Assembly (NCBI GenBank): GCA_028284745.1
Contig: JANQRC010000002.1
Location: forward strand, 1 to 59,924
Origin: Flavobacteriaceae bacterium
Lineage (GTDB): Bacteria > Bacteroidota > Bacteroidia > Flavobacteriales > Flavobacteriaceae
DNA: 59,924 bases
Reading direction: 5' to 3'
Shown here: positions 51,359-59,924 of the stretch, piece after piece
How the letters are laid out: each line of letters starts with the position of its first letter
Position numbering within the stretch: position 1 is the stretch's first letter
Program-made: the position numbers and the translations under genes
Notes under the pieces: generated by a model
Database searches by the model: none
Seen by the model: the letters and a program-made list of their open reading frames with translations, nothing else
Told to the model about the DNA's origin: nothing

Positions 51359-53797
51359 ATGGCCAAAAAGAAGAAACCTACCACTAAGAAGAAGCCACCC
51401 AAGAAAACGCTCAGCGAGCGATTCACCCTTTCCAGACAGAACAACATTCTGCTTGGCAGTTTCTTGATGCTACTTTCTGTGCTGCTGCTTATCTCCTTCA
51501 TCTCTTTCTTCTTTAATTGGAAGGATGATGCAAACATCGTAGAGAACTTCCTGCTGAAGAATGCTGAAGCAAAGAATGCCGCGCGTAAGTGGGGCGCAAG
51601 CATTAGTTATTTCTTCATCTACAAGTTCTTGGGGATTGCTTCGTTTGTGTTTCCCGTACTACTATTCATCTCTGGTCTATACCGTTTTCTTAACATTTCG
51701 GCCAAGCGCACACGGAACCTTTGGTTCTGGGGGATCTTAAATGCACTATGGCTTTCTGTATTCTTTGGTTTCTTCTTCAAAGAATCACCATTGCTTGGTG
51801 GCGTTACAGGTTTTGAGCTAAACGACCTACTCCAAAAATACATCGGCAAGATCGGCATTGCCCTGCTCCTACTCTTTGGCCTGATCGCTTATCTGGTAGT
51901 ACGGCTAAAGTTGACTCCTGAAAAGATCGGTGTCTATTTCAAAAGGAAAAAGGAAGAGGTCGAACAGGACTTCTCTAGCGCTGAGAATGTTTTTGAGGAA
52001 GCACCCAAAACAAGTGAAGCAATATCCTCGACCTCGGAAGAACACAAGTCTAGCTTTGAGCTTTCGGTTGAAAATCTGGAACCTACCATCTCAAAACATT
52101 CAAGCATTGCTTTAGACAATGACGTAGAGGTATTCGATAGCTTTGAAGAGAAAAAAGACATCTCAAAAGAGAAGCCTTCTCTTGAAACGGAAACAGAAGA
52201 GGTCGCCATTGAAGTGGAAGCGGTCGTCGAAGAAAAGACCCTTGAGGACAACCTTTCTGAGAAGCTGGTGAAGGATTTTGGTGAATTCGACCCTAAGCTA
52301 GAGCTCAGCAACTACACCTTCCCTACGCTAGAATTGCTGAAGGACTATGAAGCAGGCACTAGCATCACCATCAACCAAGAAGAACTTGAAGAGAACAAGA
52401 ACCGCATTGTAGAGACCTTACGCAACTACAAGATCGGCATTGATCAAATCAAAGCCACCATCGGGCCAACCGTTACCCTGTATGAGATCGTCCCCGAAGC
52501 TGGCATCCGTATCTCAAAGATCAAAAACCTTGAGGACGATATCGCGCTATCACTCGCTGCACTTGGCATACGTATCATCGCGCCTATTCCAGGTAAAGGC
52601 ACCATTGGTATCGAAGTACCCAACAAAAAGCCTGCGATCGTTTCGATGCGCTCGGTAATTGGTGCCGAGAAGTTCCAAAAAGCAGAAATGCAGTTGCCTT
52701 TGGCACTGGGCAAGACCATCAGCAATGAGACCTTTGTGGTAGACCTTGCCAAGATGCCACACTTGCTCATGGCAGGAGCTACCGGGCAAGGTAAGTCTGT
52801 AGGGCTCAACGCCATCCTAACCTCTTTGTTGTATAAAAAGCACCCTGCCGAAGTGAAGTTCGTATTGGTCGACCCAAAGAAAGTGGAATTGACCCTCTTC
52901 AATAAAATAGAGAGGCACTACCTGGCAAAACTCCCGGATTCCGAAGAAGCCATCATTACCGACAACACCAAGGTGATCAACACCTTGAATTCGTTGTGCA
53001 TCGAGATGGACAATCGGTATGACCTGCTGAAGAATGCCATGTGTCGCAACATCAAGGAGTACAACGCCAAGTTTAAAGCACGCAAGCTGAATCCGAACGA
53101 TGGGCACATGTTCTTGCCTTACATCGTTCTGGTAGTGGATGAGTTCGCAGACCTGATCATGACCGCAGGCAAGGAAGTGGAAACACCCATTGCCCGTTTG
53201 GCACAATTAGCGAGAGCCATTGGCATTCACTTGATCATTGCCACGCAAAGGCCTTCCGTAAATGTCATCACGGGCATCATCAAGGCGAATTTCCCTGCAC
53301 GGATAGCTTTTAGGGTAACTTCCAAGATCGATTCGAGAACGATCTTGGACGGCCCAGGAGCAGACCAATTGATCGGGCGTGGTGATATGCTCTACACCCA
53401 AGGCAATGATATGATCCGTCTACAATGTGCATTTGTGGATACACCCGAAGTAGAAAAGATCACAGAGTTCATTGGTTCGCAACGTGCCTATCCAGAAGCG
53501 CATCTGCTTCCTGAGTATGTCGGTGAAGAATCTGGCACAAGTCTTGATATAGATATCAACGACCGTGATGTCATGTTCAAACAGGCCGCTGAAGTTATCG
53601 TGAATGCACAACAAGGCTCTGCCTCGTTATTACAACGAAAGTTGAAGTTGGGGTACAACCGTGCAGGAAGGTTGATCGACCAGTTGGAGGCAGCAGGGAT
53701 CGTTGGTCCTTTTGAAGGCAGCAAGGCAAGGCAAGTATTGGTACCCGACCTTATCGCATTGGAACAATTATTAGCAAACGAAACGCAAAATAAATAA
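51359..53797 (+). CDS. ftsK: DNA translocase FtsK
   Basis: 812 residues. A basic N-terminus (KKKKPTTKKKPPKKTLSE) leads into four membrane helices (about 30-180), then a variable acidic linker (about 190-310) and the motor. Walker A is GATGQGKSVGLNAIL (about 473) and Walker B is YIVLVVDEFADLIM (about 588). The winged-helix gamma domain that reads the chromosome polarity sequence is at the C-terminus (QGSASLLQRKLKLGYNRAGR). It links division to chromosome dimer resolution. It starts the run ftsK-lolA-lptG-ribB. Confidence 0.95.
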   Translation: MAKKKKPTTKKKPPKKTLSERFTLSRQNNILLGSFLMLLSVLLLISFISFFFNWKDDANIVENFLLKNAEAKNAARKWGASISYFFIYKFLGIASFVFPVLLFISGLYRFLNISAKRTRNLWFWGILNALWLSVFFGFFFKESPLLGGVTGFELNDLLQKYIGKIGIALLLLFGLIAYLVVRLKLTPEKIGVYFKRKKEEVEQDFSSAENVFEEAPKTSEAISSTSEEHKSSFELSVENLEPTISKHSSIALDNDVEVFDSFEEKKDISKEKPSLETETEEVAIEVEAVVEEKTLEDNLSEKLVKDFGEFDPKLELSNYTFPTLELLKDYEAGTSITINQEELEENKNRIVETLRNYKIGIDQIKATIGPTVTLYEIVPEAGIRISKIKNLEDDIALSLAALGIRIIAPIPGKGTIGIEVPNKKPAIVSMRSVIGAEKFQKAEMQLPLALGKTISNETFVVDLAKMPHLLMAGATGQGKSVGLNAILTSLLYKKHPAEVKFVLVDPKKVELTLFNKIERHYLAKLPDSEEAIITDNTKVINTLNSLCIEMDNRYDLLKNAMCRNIKEYNAKFKARKLNPNDGHMFLPYIVLVVDEFADLIMTAGKEVETPIARLAQLARAIGIHLIIATQRPSVNVITGIIKANFPARIAFRVTSKIDSRTILDGPGADQLIGRGDMLYTQGNDMIRLQCAFVDTPEVEKITEFIGSQRAYPEAHLLPEYVGEESGTSLDIDINDRDVMFKQAAEVIVNAQQGSASLLQRKLKLGYNRAGRLIDQLEAAGIVGPFEGSKARQVLVPDLIALEQLLANETQNK

Positions 53798-53803
53798 CAG
53801 ACC

Positions 53804-54448
53804 ATGAAGAAGACCCTATTTCTAGTTGCATTATTCACTTTCAGTACTTTCTCCTTTGCGCAAGATGCTGAAAGGGCCAAAGCATTACTCGATGAAGTAT
53901 CTCAGAAAGTAGCTGGTTATCAAAACATTGTGATCGATTTCAAGAATGTGCTAGAGAACAAGGAAGAAGATATCAAACATGAGACTCGTGGTGATGTTAT
54001 ACTGGCCGGAGAAAAATATCTTCTGAATTTTCTTGGTTTTACCAGGATGTACGATGGCAATAAGATCTACACGATCATTCCAGAAAACGAGGAGATCACC
54101 ATTGCTTCACCTGAAGAGGTGGCTGAAGAAGAAGGTGCCATCACTCCATCAGAACTTTTCAATTTCTATAAGGACGGATACAATTATGCGTGGGACATCC
54201 TCCAAAACGTCTCTGGCAGAAAGATCCAATATGTGAAGCTTACTCCCATCGACTCGAACTCGGAACTCAACTATCTTTTGTTGGGAGTAGACAGCACCAC
54301 AAAACACATCTACAACCTGATCAAGGTAGGTAAGGACAATGTGAAGACCACGCTCACTGTTAATTCTTTCAAAACCGATCAACCTTTGTCAAAAAGCTTG
54401 TTTACCTTTGACGGGTCTAAATATGATGGGTACTACATCAACAACTAG
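53804..54448 (+). CDS. lolA: LolA-like outer-membrane lipoprotein carrier
   Basis: 214 residues. A signal peptide (KKTLFLVALFTFSTFSFAQ) precedes a beta-rich domain with GDVILAGEKYLLNFLGFTRM, YDGNKIYTIIPENEE and KTTLTVNSFKTDQPL, as in LolA-type carriers, which ferry lipoproteins through the periplasm. It is 6 bp after ftsK, and 7 bp before lptG, an arrangement often seen in Flavobacteriia; this supports the call more than any single motif. Confidence 0.87.
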   Translation: MKKTLFLVALFTFSTFSFAQDAERAKALLDEVSQKVAGYQNIVIDFKNVLENKEEDIKHETRGDVILAGEKYLLNFLGFTRMYDGNKIYTIIPENEEITIASPEEVAEEEGAITPSELFNFYKDGYNYAWDILQNVSGRKIQYVKLTPIDSNSELNYLLLGVDSTTKHIYNLIKVGKDNVKTTLTVNSFKTDQPLSKSLFTFDGSKYDGYYINN

Positions 54449-54455
54449 TTGACTT

Positions 54456-55931
54456 TTGAAAATATTAGACCGGTACATCCTAACCAGTTTCGTCAAGGCT
54501 TTCACAAGCCTTTTTGTCATTCTGATATTCATATTTATTCTTCAGGCAATATGGCTTTTCATCAAAGATATTGCGGGAAAGGGACTGGATGTATTTATGA
54601 TCCTCCGCTTTTTGTGGTACCTGTTGCCTGATATCATCTCAAAAGTACTGCCGCTTACCATATTGCTAACGTCTATCATGACCTTTGGCAACTTTGCCGA
54701 GAAATACGAGTTTGCCGCCATGAAGTCTACTGGCATCTCCCTACAGCGCGCCATGCGCAGTGTGATCGTCTTCATAGTTTTTACAGGTGCGGCTGCTTTC
54801 TATCTTGCAAACAACGTAATTCCTGCAGCAACCGTGAAGACCTGGAACATGAGAAGGAATCTAGCCAAGATGAAGCCTGCATTGGCCATTTCGGAAGGCA
54901 TGTTCAATGACCTTGGGAATTTCAATATCAAAGTGGCCAAGAAATATGGAGAAAACGACCAATACCTTGAGGACGTCATCATTCACCAAAAATCTAGGTC
55001 TAAAAAAAACCTAATCGTTATTAAGGCCGTAGATGGTGAACTAAAGAATGATGAAGAAAGTGGCATGCTTCAATTGGTGCTAAAAGATGGCAATCGCTAC
55101 GAGGAGATCCTTCGCAAAGAACCTAAAGAACAACGCAAGCAGCCCCATGCCAAAGTTGCTTTCGATGAATACATCATGAACATCGACCTTTCCCAGATGA
55201 ACAATGTAGATTTCGAAGGCGAAAGCAATATCAAGACGCATAAGATGAAAAACATTGTTGAGCTCAACAAGGATATTGATTCTATTGGCAAGAGCTATCA
55301 AGAAGCAGTAATGATATTCGGGGAAGACATACATCGCAGAAGTGGAATAAAAAGTGCATTTGATAGTACAGGAAAAAAAAGCAAACCCACTACTACAGCA
55401 AAAGATGCAGACATCGAGACCGTATCCCATGCCGACAGCCTCCTTACCGAACTTGCCAGTTGGAAGGCCGTGCAAGTTATTGAACAAGCACAGAACAAGG
55501 CCAAGCAGCAAAGAAATCTGCTGAACAATAAAAAAAGTGTATTCGATCGCAATGACAAGCTGATCAACCTACATCAAATAGAACTTCATAAGAAGATCGC
55601 TTTAGGCTTTGCATGTATCATCCTGTTCTTTGTGGGAGCACCTCTGGGCGCCATCATAAGAAAAGGAGGACTTGGCCTGCCGATGGTCATCGCCATTGTG
55701 ATCTTTCTCGCCTATCACTTTATTGGTCTTTTTGGTGAGAACAGTGCCGAAGATGGGTCTTTCCACCCGATCTTAGGAGCTTGGTTATCTACCTTGATAA
55801 TGCTTCCCTTTGGGCTATGGGTCTCCAAAAGAGCCACATCCGACCGGGGCATTATTAATACCGATGCCATCACTGTGCCTGTCAAGAATTTTTTTGAAAG
55901 GGTCGCTGGTATCCGAAAAAAGTCTAAATAA
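54456..55931 (+). CDS. lptG: LptF/LptG-family permease
   Basis: 491 residues. Three N-terminal membrane helices (opening KILDRYILTSFVKAFTSLFV), a periplasmic jellyroll domain with a long charged insert (about 290-360), and three C-terminal helices (FACIILFFVGAPLGAIIRKG). It is a subunit of the ABC machine that lifts lipopolysaccharide from the inner membrane. The start codon is TTG; KILDRYIL is the usual first block of these proteins, so no other start fits. It lies between lolA and the ribB gene. Confidence 0.9.
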   Translation: MKILDRYILTSFVKAFTSLFVILIFIFILQAIWLFIKDIAGKGLDVFMILRFLWYLLPDIISKVLPLTILLTSIMTFGNFAEKYEFAAMKSTGISLQRAMRSVIVFIVFTGAAAFYLANNVIPAATVKTWNMRRNLAKMKPALAISEGMFNDLGNFNIKVAKKYGENDQYLEDVIIHQKSRSKKNLIVIKAVDGELKNDEESGMLQLVLKDGNRYEEILRKEPKEQRKQPHAKVAFDEYIMNIDLSQMNNVDFEGESNIKTHKMKNIVELNKDIDSIGKSYQEAVMIFGEDIHRRSGIKSAFDSTGKKSKPTTTAKDADIETVSHADSLLTELASWKAVQVIEQAQNKAKQQRNLLNNKKSVFDRNDKLINLHQIELHKKIALGFACIILFFVGAPLGAIIRKGGLGLPMVIAIVIFLAYHFIGLFGENSAEDGSFHPILGAWLSTLIMLPFGLWVSKRATSDRGIINTDAITVPVKNFFERVAGIRKKSK

Positions 55932-55962
55932 AGTATCTTTACAGAAACTAAGGCACACAGCA

Positions 55963-57099
55963 ATGAATACGCTAGAAGGCATTAAACTGGATACGATTGA
56001 AAAAGCCATCGAGGACATTCGAAACGGTAAGGTCATCATTGTTGTAGACGACCAAGATCGCGAAAATGAGGGAGATTTTGTTGCCGCTGCCGAGATGGTG
56101 ACTCCTGAAATGATCAACTTTATGGCCACTCATGGGCGTGGACTCATTTGCACGCCACTGACCGAAACACGTTGCCAAGAGTTGGACCTGCCCATGATGG
56201 TAAGCAACAACACAGATCCCATGGAGACTGCTTTCACTGTTTCTGTCGACCTAAGAGGCAATGGTGTTACCACTGGGATCTCAGCTTCCGATAGGGCAAA
56301 GACCGTCAAGGCCTTGATTCGCCCCGAGACCAAACCTTTTGAGCTAGGCAGACCAGGACACATCTTCCCATTGATCGCCAAGGAAGGGGGTGTCTTACGC
56401 AGAACTGGACATACTGAGGCCGCCATCGATTTTGCAAGGTTGGCTGGCTTGAAGCCCGCCGGTGTCATTGTAGAGATCATGAACGAGGATGGTACGATGG
56501 CGCGTTTGCCACAACTCATCGAAGTAGCCAGAAGGTTCGACCTAAAGTTAGTTTCTATCGAAGACCTTGTGGCCTACCGCATGCAGCATGATAGCTTGAT
56601 CGAGAAGAAAGAAGACTTCAACATACAAACTCGCTTTGGCGAATTCAGGCTACGCGCCTATCAACAGACCACCAACAACCAAGTACACCTTGCACTGACA
56701 AAAGGCCTTTGGAACGATAACGAGCCTGTGCTTACAAGAATGAATTCTACCTTAGTGAACAATGACATCCTAGGTACATTGACCAACAACGCAGACAAGA
56801 AATTGGATGATATGTTTCGCCATATCAACGACGAAGGCAAAGGAGCCATCGTATTCATCAACCAAGAGTTGGACGCGTTGAACCTACTAGGCAGGCTCAC
56901 CGAGCTAAAAGAACAGCAAGGACAAGGAATCATGAAAGCACCAAAGATAAAAATGGACACCAAAGACTTTGGTATTGGGGCGCAGATACTTCATGACCTC
57001 AACATTCACAAACTACGATTAATGTCTAACACCCTTCAGACCAAGCGTGTAGGTATGATCGGCTATGGTCTTGAGATCGTCGAGTATGTCAACTACTAG
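55963..57099 (+). CDS. ribB: 3,4-dihydroxy-2-butanone-4-phosphate synthase with degenerate RibA-like domain
   Basis: 378 residues from ATG at 55963. The RibB domain (about 1-205) is intact: VDDQDRENEGDFVAAAEM, FMATHGRGLICTPL, GRPGHIFPLI, RRTGHTEAAIDFARLAG. It makes the four-carbon riboflavin precursor. The C-terminal domain has the outline of GTP cyclohydrolase II, but the stretch that normally holds three zinc cysteines (ECLTGD...CDC) reads TRMNSTLVNNDILGTLTNN, with no cysteine. This half probably cannot open GTP. It may be a structural or regulatory partner, as in RibBX-type proteins, so a separate RibA would be needed. A longer start inside lptG (55810) is rejected. Confidence 0.9.
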   Translation: MNTLEGIKLDTIEKAIEDIRNGKVIIVVDDQDRENEGDFVAAAEMVTPEMINFMATHGRGLICTPLTETRCQELDLPMMVSNNTDPMETAFTVSVDLRGNGVTTGISASDRAKTVKALIRPETKPFELGRPGHIFPLIAKEGGVLRRTGHTEAAIDFARLAGLKPAGVIVEIMNEDGTMARLPQLIEVARRFDLKLVSIEDLVAYRMQHDSLIEKKEDFNIQTRFGEFRLRAYQQTTNNQVHLALTKGLWNDNEPVLTRMNSTLVNNDILGTLTNNADKKLDDMFRHINDEGKGAIVFINQELDALNLLGRLTELKEQQGQGIMKAPKIKMDTKDFGIGAQILHDLNIHKLRLMSNTLQTKRVGMIGYGLEIVEYVNY

Positions 57100-57104
57100 G
57101 TTTG

Positions 57105-58298
57105 TTAGATTGCTGAACGTAGTATTTTAGCCATAGCGCCAGCACGCTTTCGCACCTCTTCCTCAGTCCAAGAGAGTTTTATCAAACACGAAATGGTACG
57201 ACCCATCCAATGGTCGGATGCCGAAAAGTCAGCACGCTGTAAATATTGAAGTCGCTCCGAAGTTTCAGAAGGAAGCCTTCCCAGCACATGTTGTTCACTT
57301 AGATGTTTCCATTTTCGGTAATAATGCCAGTTATTGTCGTACCAATAGAAGCATCCATCGATACCTGCTTCAGAGAGTTTTCTTTGAGCCTTTCTTGTGG
57401 TCTGTTCGTTTGGTAAGAAGAAGCTCGAAAAAGAGTAATTCTCCACACCGCCTTCCGGCACACGCCTAAAAGTGAGCCCATGAACAGTGGATAATGCTTG
57501 ACGAACAATCGTATAGTTCTTCTTTTGAATCGAAATGAAGTCGTCTAACCTGTGGACCTGTGCCAATCCAACAGCTGCATTCAATTCTGAGATTCGAAAG
57601 TTATAGCCGATAAAGGGATGCGATTCTGCACCTCTGTCATTGCCTACATGATCATGACCATGATCAGAGTAATGGTCTGCATGTTTGGCGTATGCTGAAT
57701 TGTTTGTGATGATACCACCGCCCTCTCCACAAGTAATGGTCTTTACAAAATCGAAGCTGAAACACCCTATATCTCCATAACTGCCTAACGGTTTTCCTTG
57801 GTAGCTTCCCCCGATCGCCTGGCAGGCATCTTCAATAAGAAGAAGCTTGTGGGAATCGCATATCGTCTTCAGGGCATGCAGATCGGCCATGCTTCCACAC
57901 ATATGTACGGGCATCACGGCCTTTGTCTTAGGGGTTATAGCTGCTTCAACGGCTTTTGGGTCTAGTGTTAGCGTATCATCAATATCAACTAAGATGGGCA
58001 CTGCGCCCAACATCAAGATGGATTCAAAGCTGGCTACAAAGGTAAAGGTGGGCATGATCACCTCATCTCCTGCGCCAATTCCTGCGGCTGCTAGCGAAAC
58101 AGTTAGTGCGGCAGTTCCGCTAGAGACCAAATGTGCATGCTGTACTTGAAATCTTTTGGTCAACGCTGCTTCTAGTTCTTTGGCTTTCCAATGCCTGTTT
58201 CGCATGCCATCAAACCCATAGCGCATGAGCACGCCATTGTCCAGCACGTCATTCACATGCTTACGCTCTAGTTCTCCGAAAAGTTCAAATCCTGGCAT
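57105..58298 (-). CDS. DegT/DnrJ/EryC1/StrS-family sugar aminotransferase
   Basis: 397 residues. The PLP lysine stands in CFSFDFVKTITCGEGGGIIT; further blocks are HLVSSGTAALTVSLAAAGIG, VIMPTFTFVASFESILMLGA and IEDACQAIGGSYQGKPLGSYG. The family transfers an amino group to keto sugars, for polysaccharide or antibiotic sugars. No sugar pathway genes are next to it, so its substrate is open. It converges on ribB with 5 bp between stops. Confidence 0.87.
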   Translation of the reverse strand: MPGFELFGELERKHVNDVLDNGVLMRYGFDGMRNRHWKAKELEAALTKRFQVQHAHLVSSGTAALTVSLAAAGIGAGDEVIMPTFTFVASFESILMLGAVPILVDIDDTLTLDPKAVEAAITPKTKAVMPVHMCGSMADLHALKTICDSHKLLLIEDACQAIGGSYQGKPLGSYGDIGCFSFDFVKTITCGEGGGIITNNSAYAKHADHYSDHGHDHVGNDRGAESHPFIGYNFRISELNAAVGLAQVHRLDDFISIQKKNYTIVRQALSTVHGLTFRRVPEGGVENYSFSSFFLPNEQTTRKAQRKLSEAGIDGCFYWYDNNWHYYRKWKHLSEQHVLGRLPSETSERLQYLQRADFSASDHWMGRTISCLIKLSWTEEEVRKRAGAMAKILRSAI

Positions 58299-58343
58299 AA
58301 TAGAAAGTTAAAATTATTCACTGAACGATCTCAGATCATCAGC

Positions 58344-58374
58344 AAAAAAAGCTTCTCCAAAAATATGGAAAAGC
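58344..58374 (-). terminator. Intrinsic terminator on the minus strand
   Basis: Read on the minus strand, GCTTTTCC (58374-58367), an 8-base loop and GGAGAAGC (58358-58351) form an 8-bp stem with one G-U pair, directly followed by seven T (58350-58344). It stands 25 bp after the end of the decayed thioredoxin-like gene and 46 bp before the DegT-type gene, so it ends transcripts from that decayed gene. Confidence 0.7.
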
Positions 58375-58398
58375 GCTCGTTATATAATTGATCTCGAT

Positions 58399-58856
58399 CT
58401 AGTAATTGCTTTGCAAAACTCGATCTAGAAACGCAACGTGTGTATCTGTCTCACAGAGCATCCTATAACCACTGACCTCATCGATAACACGCCCCTTTCT
58501 GTCAATAGCGACGATGTTGGAGAAAGACCCTTTGATCGTACTTTCTACCAACTTTGCGATCGTATACGCGTTGCTAGGGAGTAATGATGTCCATACGTCG
58601 CGGCTCATCTAGCTCAAACCAACACAAAATGGCTGGCCATGTTTGCAAATCTATCGGATCGCCAAAAGTCTTCCTTCAGCATCTTACATGGTGCACACCA
58701 GTCGCTTCCGGTAAAATATAATAGGACAACCTTATTGGCTTCACTTGTCTTTTGCTGCGCTTCTTCCATATTGGTGTACCATTCTAGACCTGATCGTGCA
58801 TTCAGGATCGTAGTACCTGAAAACACCAGGGCAAGAGTAAGAAATAGCTGCTTCAT
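58399..58856 (-). pseudogene. Decayed thioredoxin-like gene
   Basis: The 5' part, from ATG at 58856, has a signal peptide (KQLFLTLALVFSGTTILNA) and a thioredoxin-like site FTGSDWCAPCKMLKEDF, then stops at TGA after FVLV. One base further the reading continues as ELDEPRRMDIITP, a TAG, then QRVYDRKVGRKYDQRVF; another one-base shift gives NIVAIDRKGRVIDEVSGYR to the end at 58399. These pieces follow the order expected in an exported thioredoxin-family protein. Two one-base frameshifts and one nonsense codon mark it as inactive. Its terminator is still intact. Confidence 0.75.
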
Positions 58857-58922
58857 TTGGGATGATCTTTGCAAAAAGACATTTTCGCTGTAAAGTAACA
58901 ACTATCTTTCCGACTTTACCCC

Positions 58923-59552
58923 CTACAACTCCACAACACTGTCATTCAAGCCTTTACGAACTTTTTTAAAGGACGCAAACATATCATCAGCTGCGCGATA
59001 CCCAATAGGCATCACTAGCGCTGAAGACAGGTTGTTTGTCTTTAAATTCAAAAGTTCGTCATATTTTTCGGGGATGAAACCTTCCATAGGGCAAGCATCG
59101 ATGTCTTCTATGGCACAAACTGTCAAGAGATTGCCCATGCTTAAATATGCTTGCCTTATGGCCCATTCTCTAAGTTGCTCTGGATGCTTTTTCTTGAAGT
59201 CTTCCACAAGGAATTCTTGAAAAGGTCTCAAGACCTCATCTGGGGTCTCTCTCACTGTTCGTACTCTATCAAAATAGCGATTCACGGTATGTTCATCAAT
59301 ATCGTTTTCAACACAAAAGACCAGCACATGTGAGGCATCGGCCACTTGGCGCTGGTTCCAAGAATGGGGCACCAAACGTTCTTGTAGCTCCTTATCATTG
59401 ATGATCAAAAGTTTTATTGGCTGCAGACCATACGACGTTGCAGTAAGGTTAAAAGCCTGTTTTATGATGGCTATCTTTTCTTTTGAAAGGATCTTGTCGG
59501 AATCGAATTTCTTGGTAGCATAGCGCCATTGTAGGTGTTCTAATATGTTCAT
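58923..59552 (-). CDS. Nitroreductase-family NAD(P)H oxidoreductase
   Basis: 209 residues from ATG at 59552. The FMN-binding beginning LEHLQWRYATKKFDSDKIL and the later SMGNLLTVCAIEDIDACPMEGF and ALVMPIGYRAADD are those of the NfsB/DrgA group, which reduce nitro compounds, quinones or flavins. A longer frame to 59714 overlaps the neighbouring TauE/SafE gene and has no family match, so I use MNILEHLQ. A TATCTTTG box is 4 bp upstream of the ATG, suggesting a nearly leaderless transcript. Confidence 0.88.
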   Translation of the reverse strand: MNILEHLQWRYATKKFDSDKILSKEKIAIIKQAFNLTATSYGLQPIKLLIINDKELQERLVPHSWNQRQVADASHVLVFCVENDIDEHTVNRYFDRVRTVRETPDEVLRPFQEFLVEDFKKKHPEQLREWAIRQAYLSMGNLLTVCAIEDIDACPMEGFIPEKYDELLNLKTNNLSSALVMPIGYRAADDMFASFKKVRKGLNDSVVEL

Positions 59553-59556
59553 TCCA

Positions 59557-59564
59557 CAAAGATA
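59557..59564 (-). promoter_or_regulatory. Candidate -7 box of the nitroreductase gene
   Basis: Minus strand TATCTTTG, an exact TAnnTTTG match, 4 bp upstream of the ATG at 59552; transcription would begin at or near the start codon. No TTG at 17-23 bp upstream is visible, and the upstream half lies inside the next gene. Confidence 0.35.
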
Positions 59565-59566
59565 CG

Positions 59567-59924
59567 CTAAAAGAAAAGCAGCTTGATAGCCATCACTAGG
59601 ATCATGGCAATAACGAACCACCGGATGGTATTGTCTCCTTTGTCGACAGACCATCTGCTGGCCACCCACGCACCTAGAGCATTTCCGACGGCAAGTATCA
59701 ACCCAATGGTCCAATTCAGCTTATCGCCCAAGCCAAAGATCAGCAAAGCACTGATCGAAAATGCCACTGTACATATCGCCTTTACCAGATTCCCTCTTAC
59801 TAGTGATATGTTATTGATCGCAGATAAGGCGAATAGAATGAAAATACCGCAGCCTGCTTGAAGAAAACCTCCATAGATCCCTAAGAAGAAGAATGCAATG
59901 AAGCTGAGCCAGAAATATTTTCCT
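59567..59924 (-). CDS. TauE/SafE-family membrane permease, C-terminal part
   Basis: About 119 C-terminal residues; the gene enters from beyond the right edge of the window. Visible are WLSFIAFFFLGIYGGFLQAG, the second-repeat signature of TauE/SafE permeases, followed by helices ALLIFGLGDKLNWTIGLILA and FVIAMILVMAIKLLFF. The family exports or imports sulfonates, sulfite and other anions. It is the second member in the window, with clear differences from the one in the molybdenum cofactor operon. Confidence 0.82.
   Translation of the reverse strand, partial: GKYFWLSFIAFFFLGIYGGFLQAGCGIFILFALSAINNISLVRGNLVKAICTVAFSISALLIFGLGDKLNWTIGLILAVGNALGAWVASRWSVDKGDNTIRWFVIAMILVMAIKLLFF

Noticed and set aside
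55810-55962. Longer N-terminus of ribB starting inside lptG
   Set aside because: The extra 51 residues are an out-of-frame reading of the lptG 3' end; the family begins at the ATG at 55963.
59553-59714. Longer N-terminus of the nitroreductase
   Set aside because: It overlaps the TauE/SafE gene in another frame and has no family match; the promoter box also lies within it.
1-59924. tRNA, rRNA, CRISPR array, intact insertion sequence or prophage
   Set aside because: None was seen by eye; regularly spaced repeats, transposase motifs and cloverleaf-like segments were looked for without success, though a covariance search would be more reliable for small RNAs.

Overview
The window looks like chromosomal DNA of a marine-type member of the Bacteroidota, most likely Flavobacteriaceae. 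Signs of this are a Bacteroidetes-type arginine operon built around an N-succinylornithine-type carbamoyltransferase, a MoaC-MoaB fusion, the set RDD / SpoIIM-like / DUF4129 / DUF4350 / MoxR, the order ftsK-lolA-lptG-ribB, and several upstream boxes of the Bacteroidetes form TAnnTTTG, one with a TTG at the proper distance. I see no tRNA, rRNA, CRISPR array or intact insertion sequence.

Layout. The left edge holds the N-terminus of a ComM-like gene. From 1.2 to 11.8 kb, twelve genes on the plus strand form a nearly unbroken molybdenum-enzyme cassette: an exported diheme cytochrome c, the iron-sulfur and molybdenum subunits of an isoquinoline 1-oxidoreductase/aldehyde-oxidase type hydroxylase, and what appears to be the whole cofactor pathway (xdhC, mocA-like, moeA, moaD, moeB, moaE, moaCB, moaA) with a TauE/SafE permease inside it. 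Then come adenine deaminase, two YhhN-like membrane proteins, a type II NADH dehydrogenase, an ECF sigma factor, lipid and nucleotide housekeeping genes, and a membrane/MoxR operon (21.3-25.3 kb). A minus-strand block follows: dsbD, tilS, a lipase-like hydrolase and pabB.

From 31.3 to 40.7 kb lies the arginine operon: GNAT acyltransferase, argG, argC, proC, argD, argF', argB, argE, argH. In front of it is what reads as a complete transcription attenuator: a 26-codon leader peptide with five arginine codons, ending LRRFPRRP, then three mutually exclusive hairpins, the last of which is a terminator with a T run. This is the most interesting item in the window. The remainder carries redox and membrane genes, lpd, a divergent Lrp / methionine gamma-lyase-like pair, nhaC, tpx, a diacylglycerol kinase gene broken by one stop codon, a MITE-like element, ftsK-lolA-lptG-ribB, a DegT-type aminotransferase, a decayed thioredoxin-like gene, a nitroreductase and a second TauE/SafE gene cut by the right edge.

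Dispersed palindromic repeats occur at four places. One lies in frame inside pabB and is translated as a protein linker. Three decayed genes or gene remnants are also visible (after moxR, after tpx, and near 58.6 kb). All calls rest on reading the sequence and on remembered family features; no database search or folding program was run.
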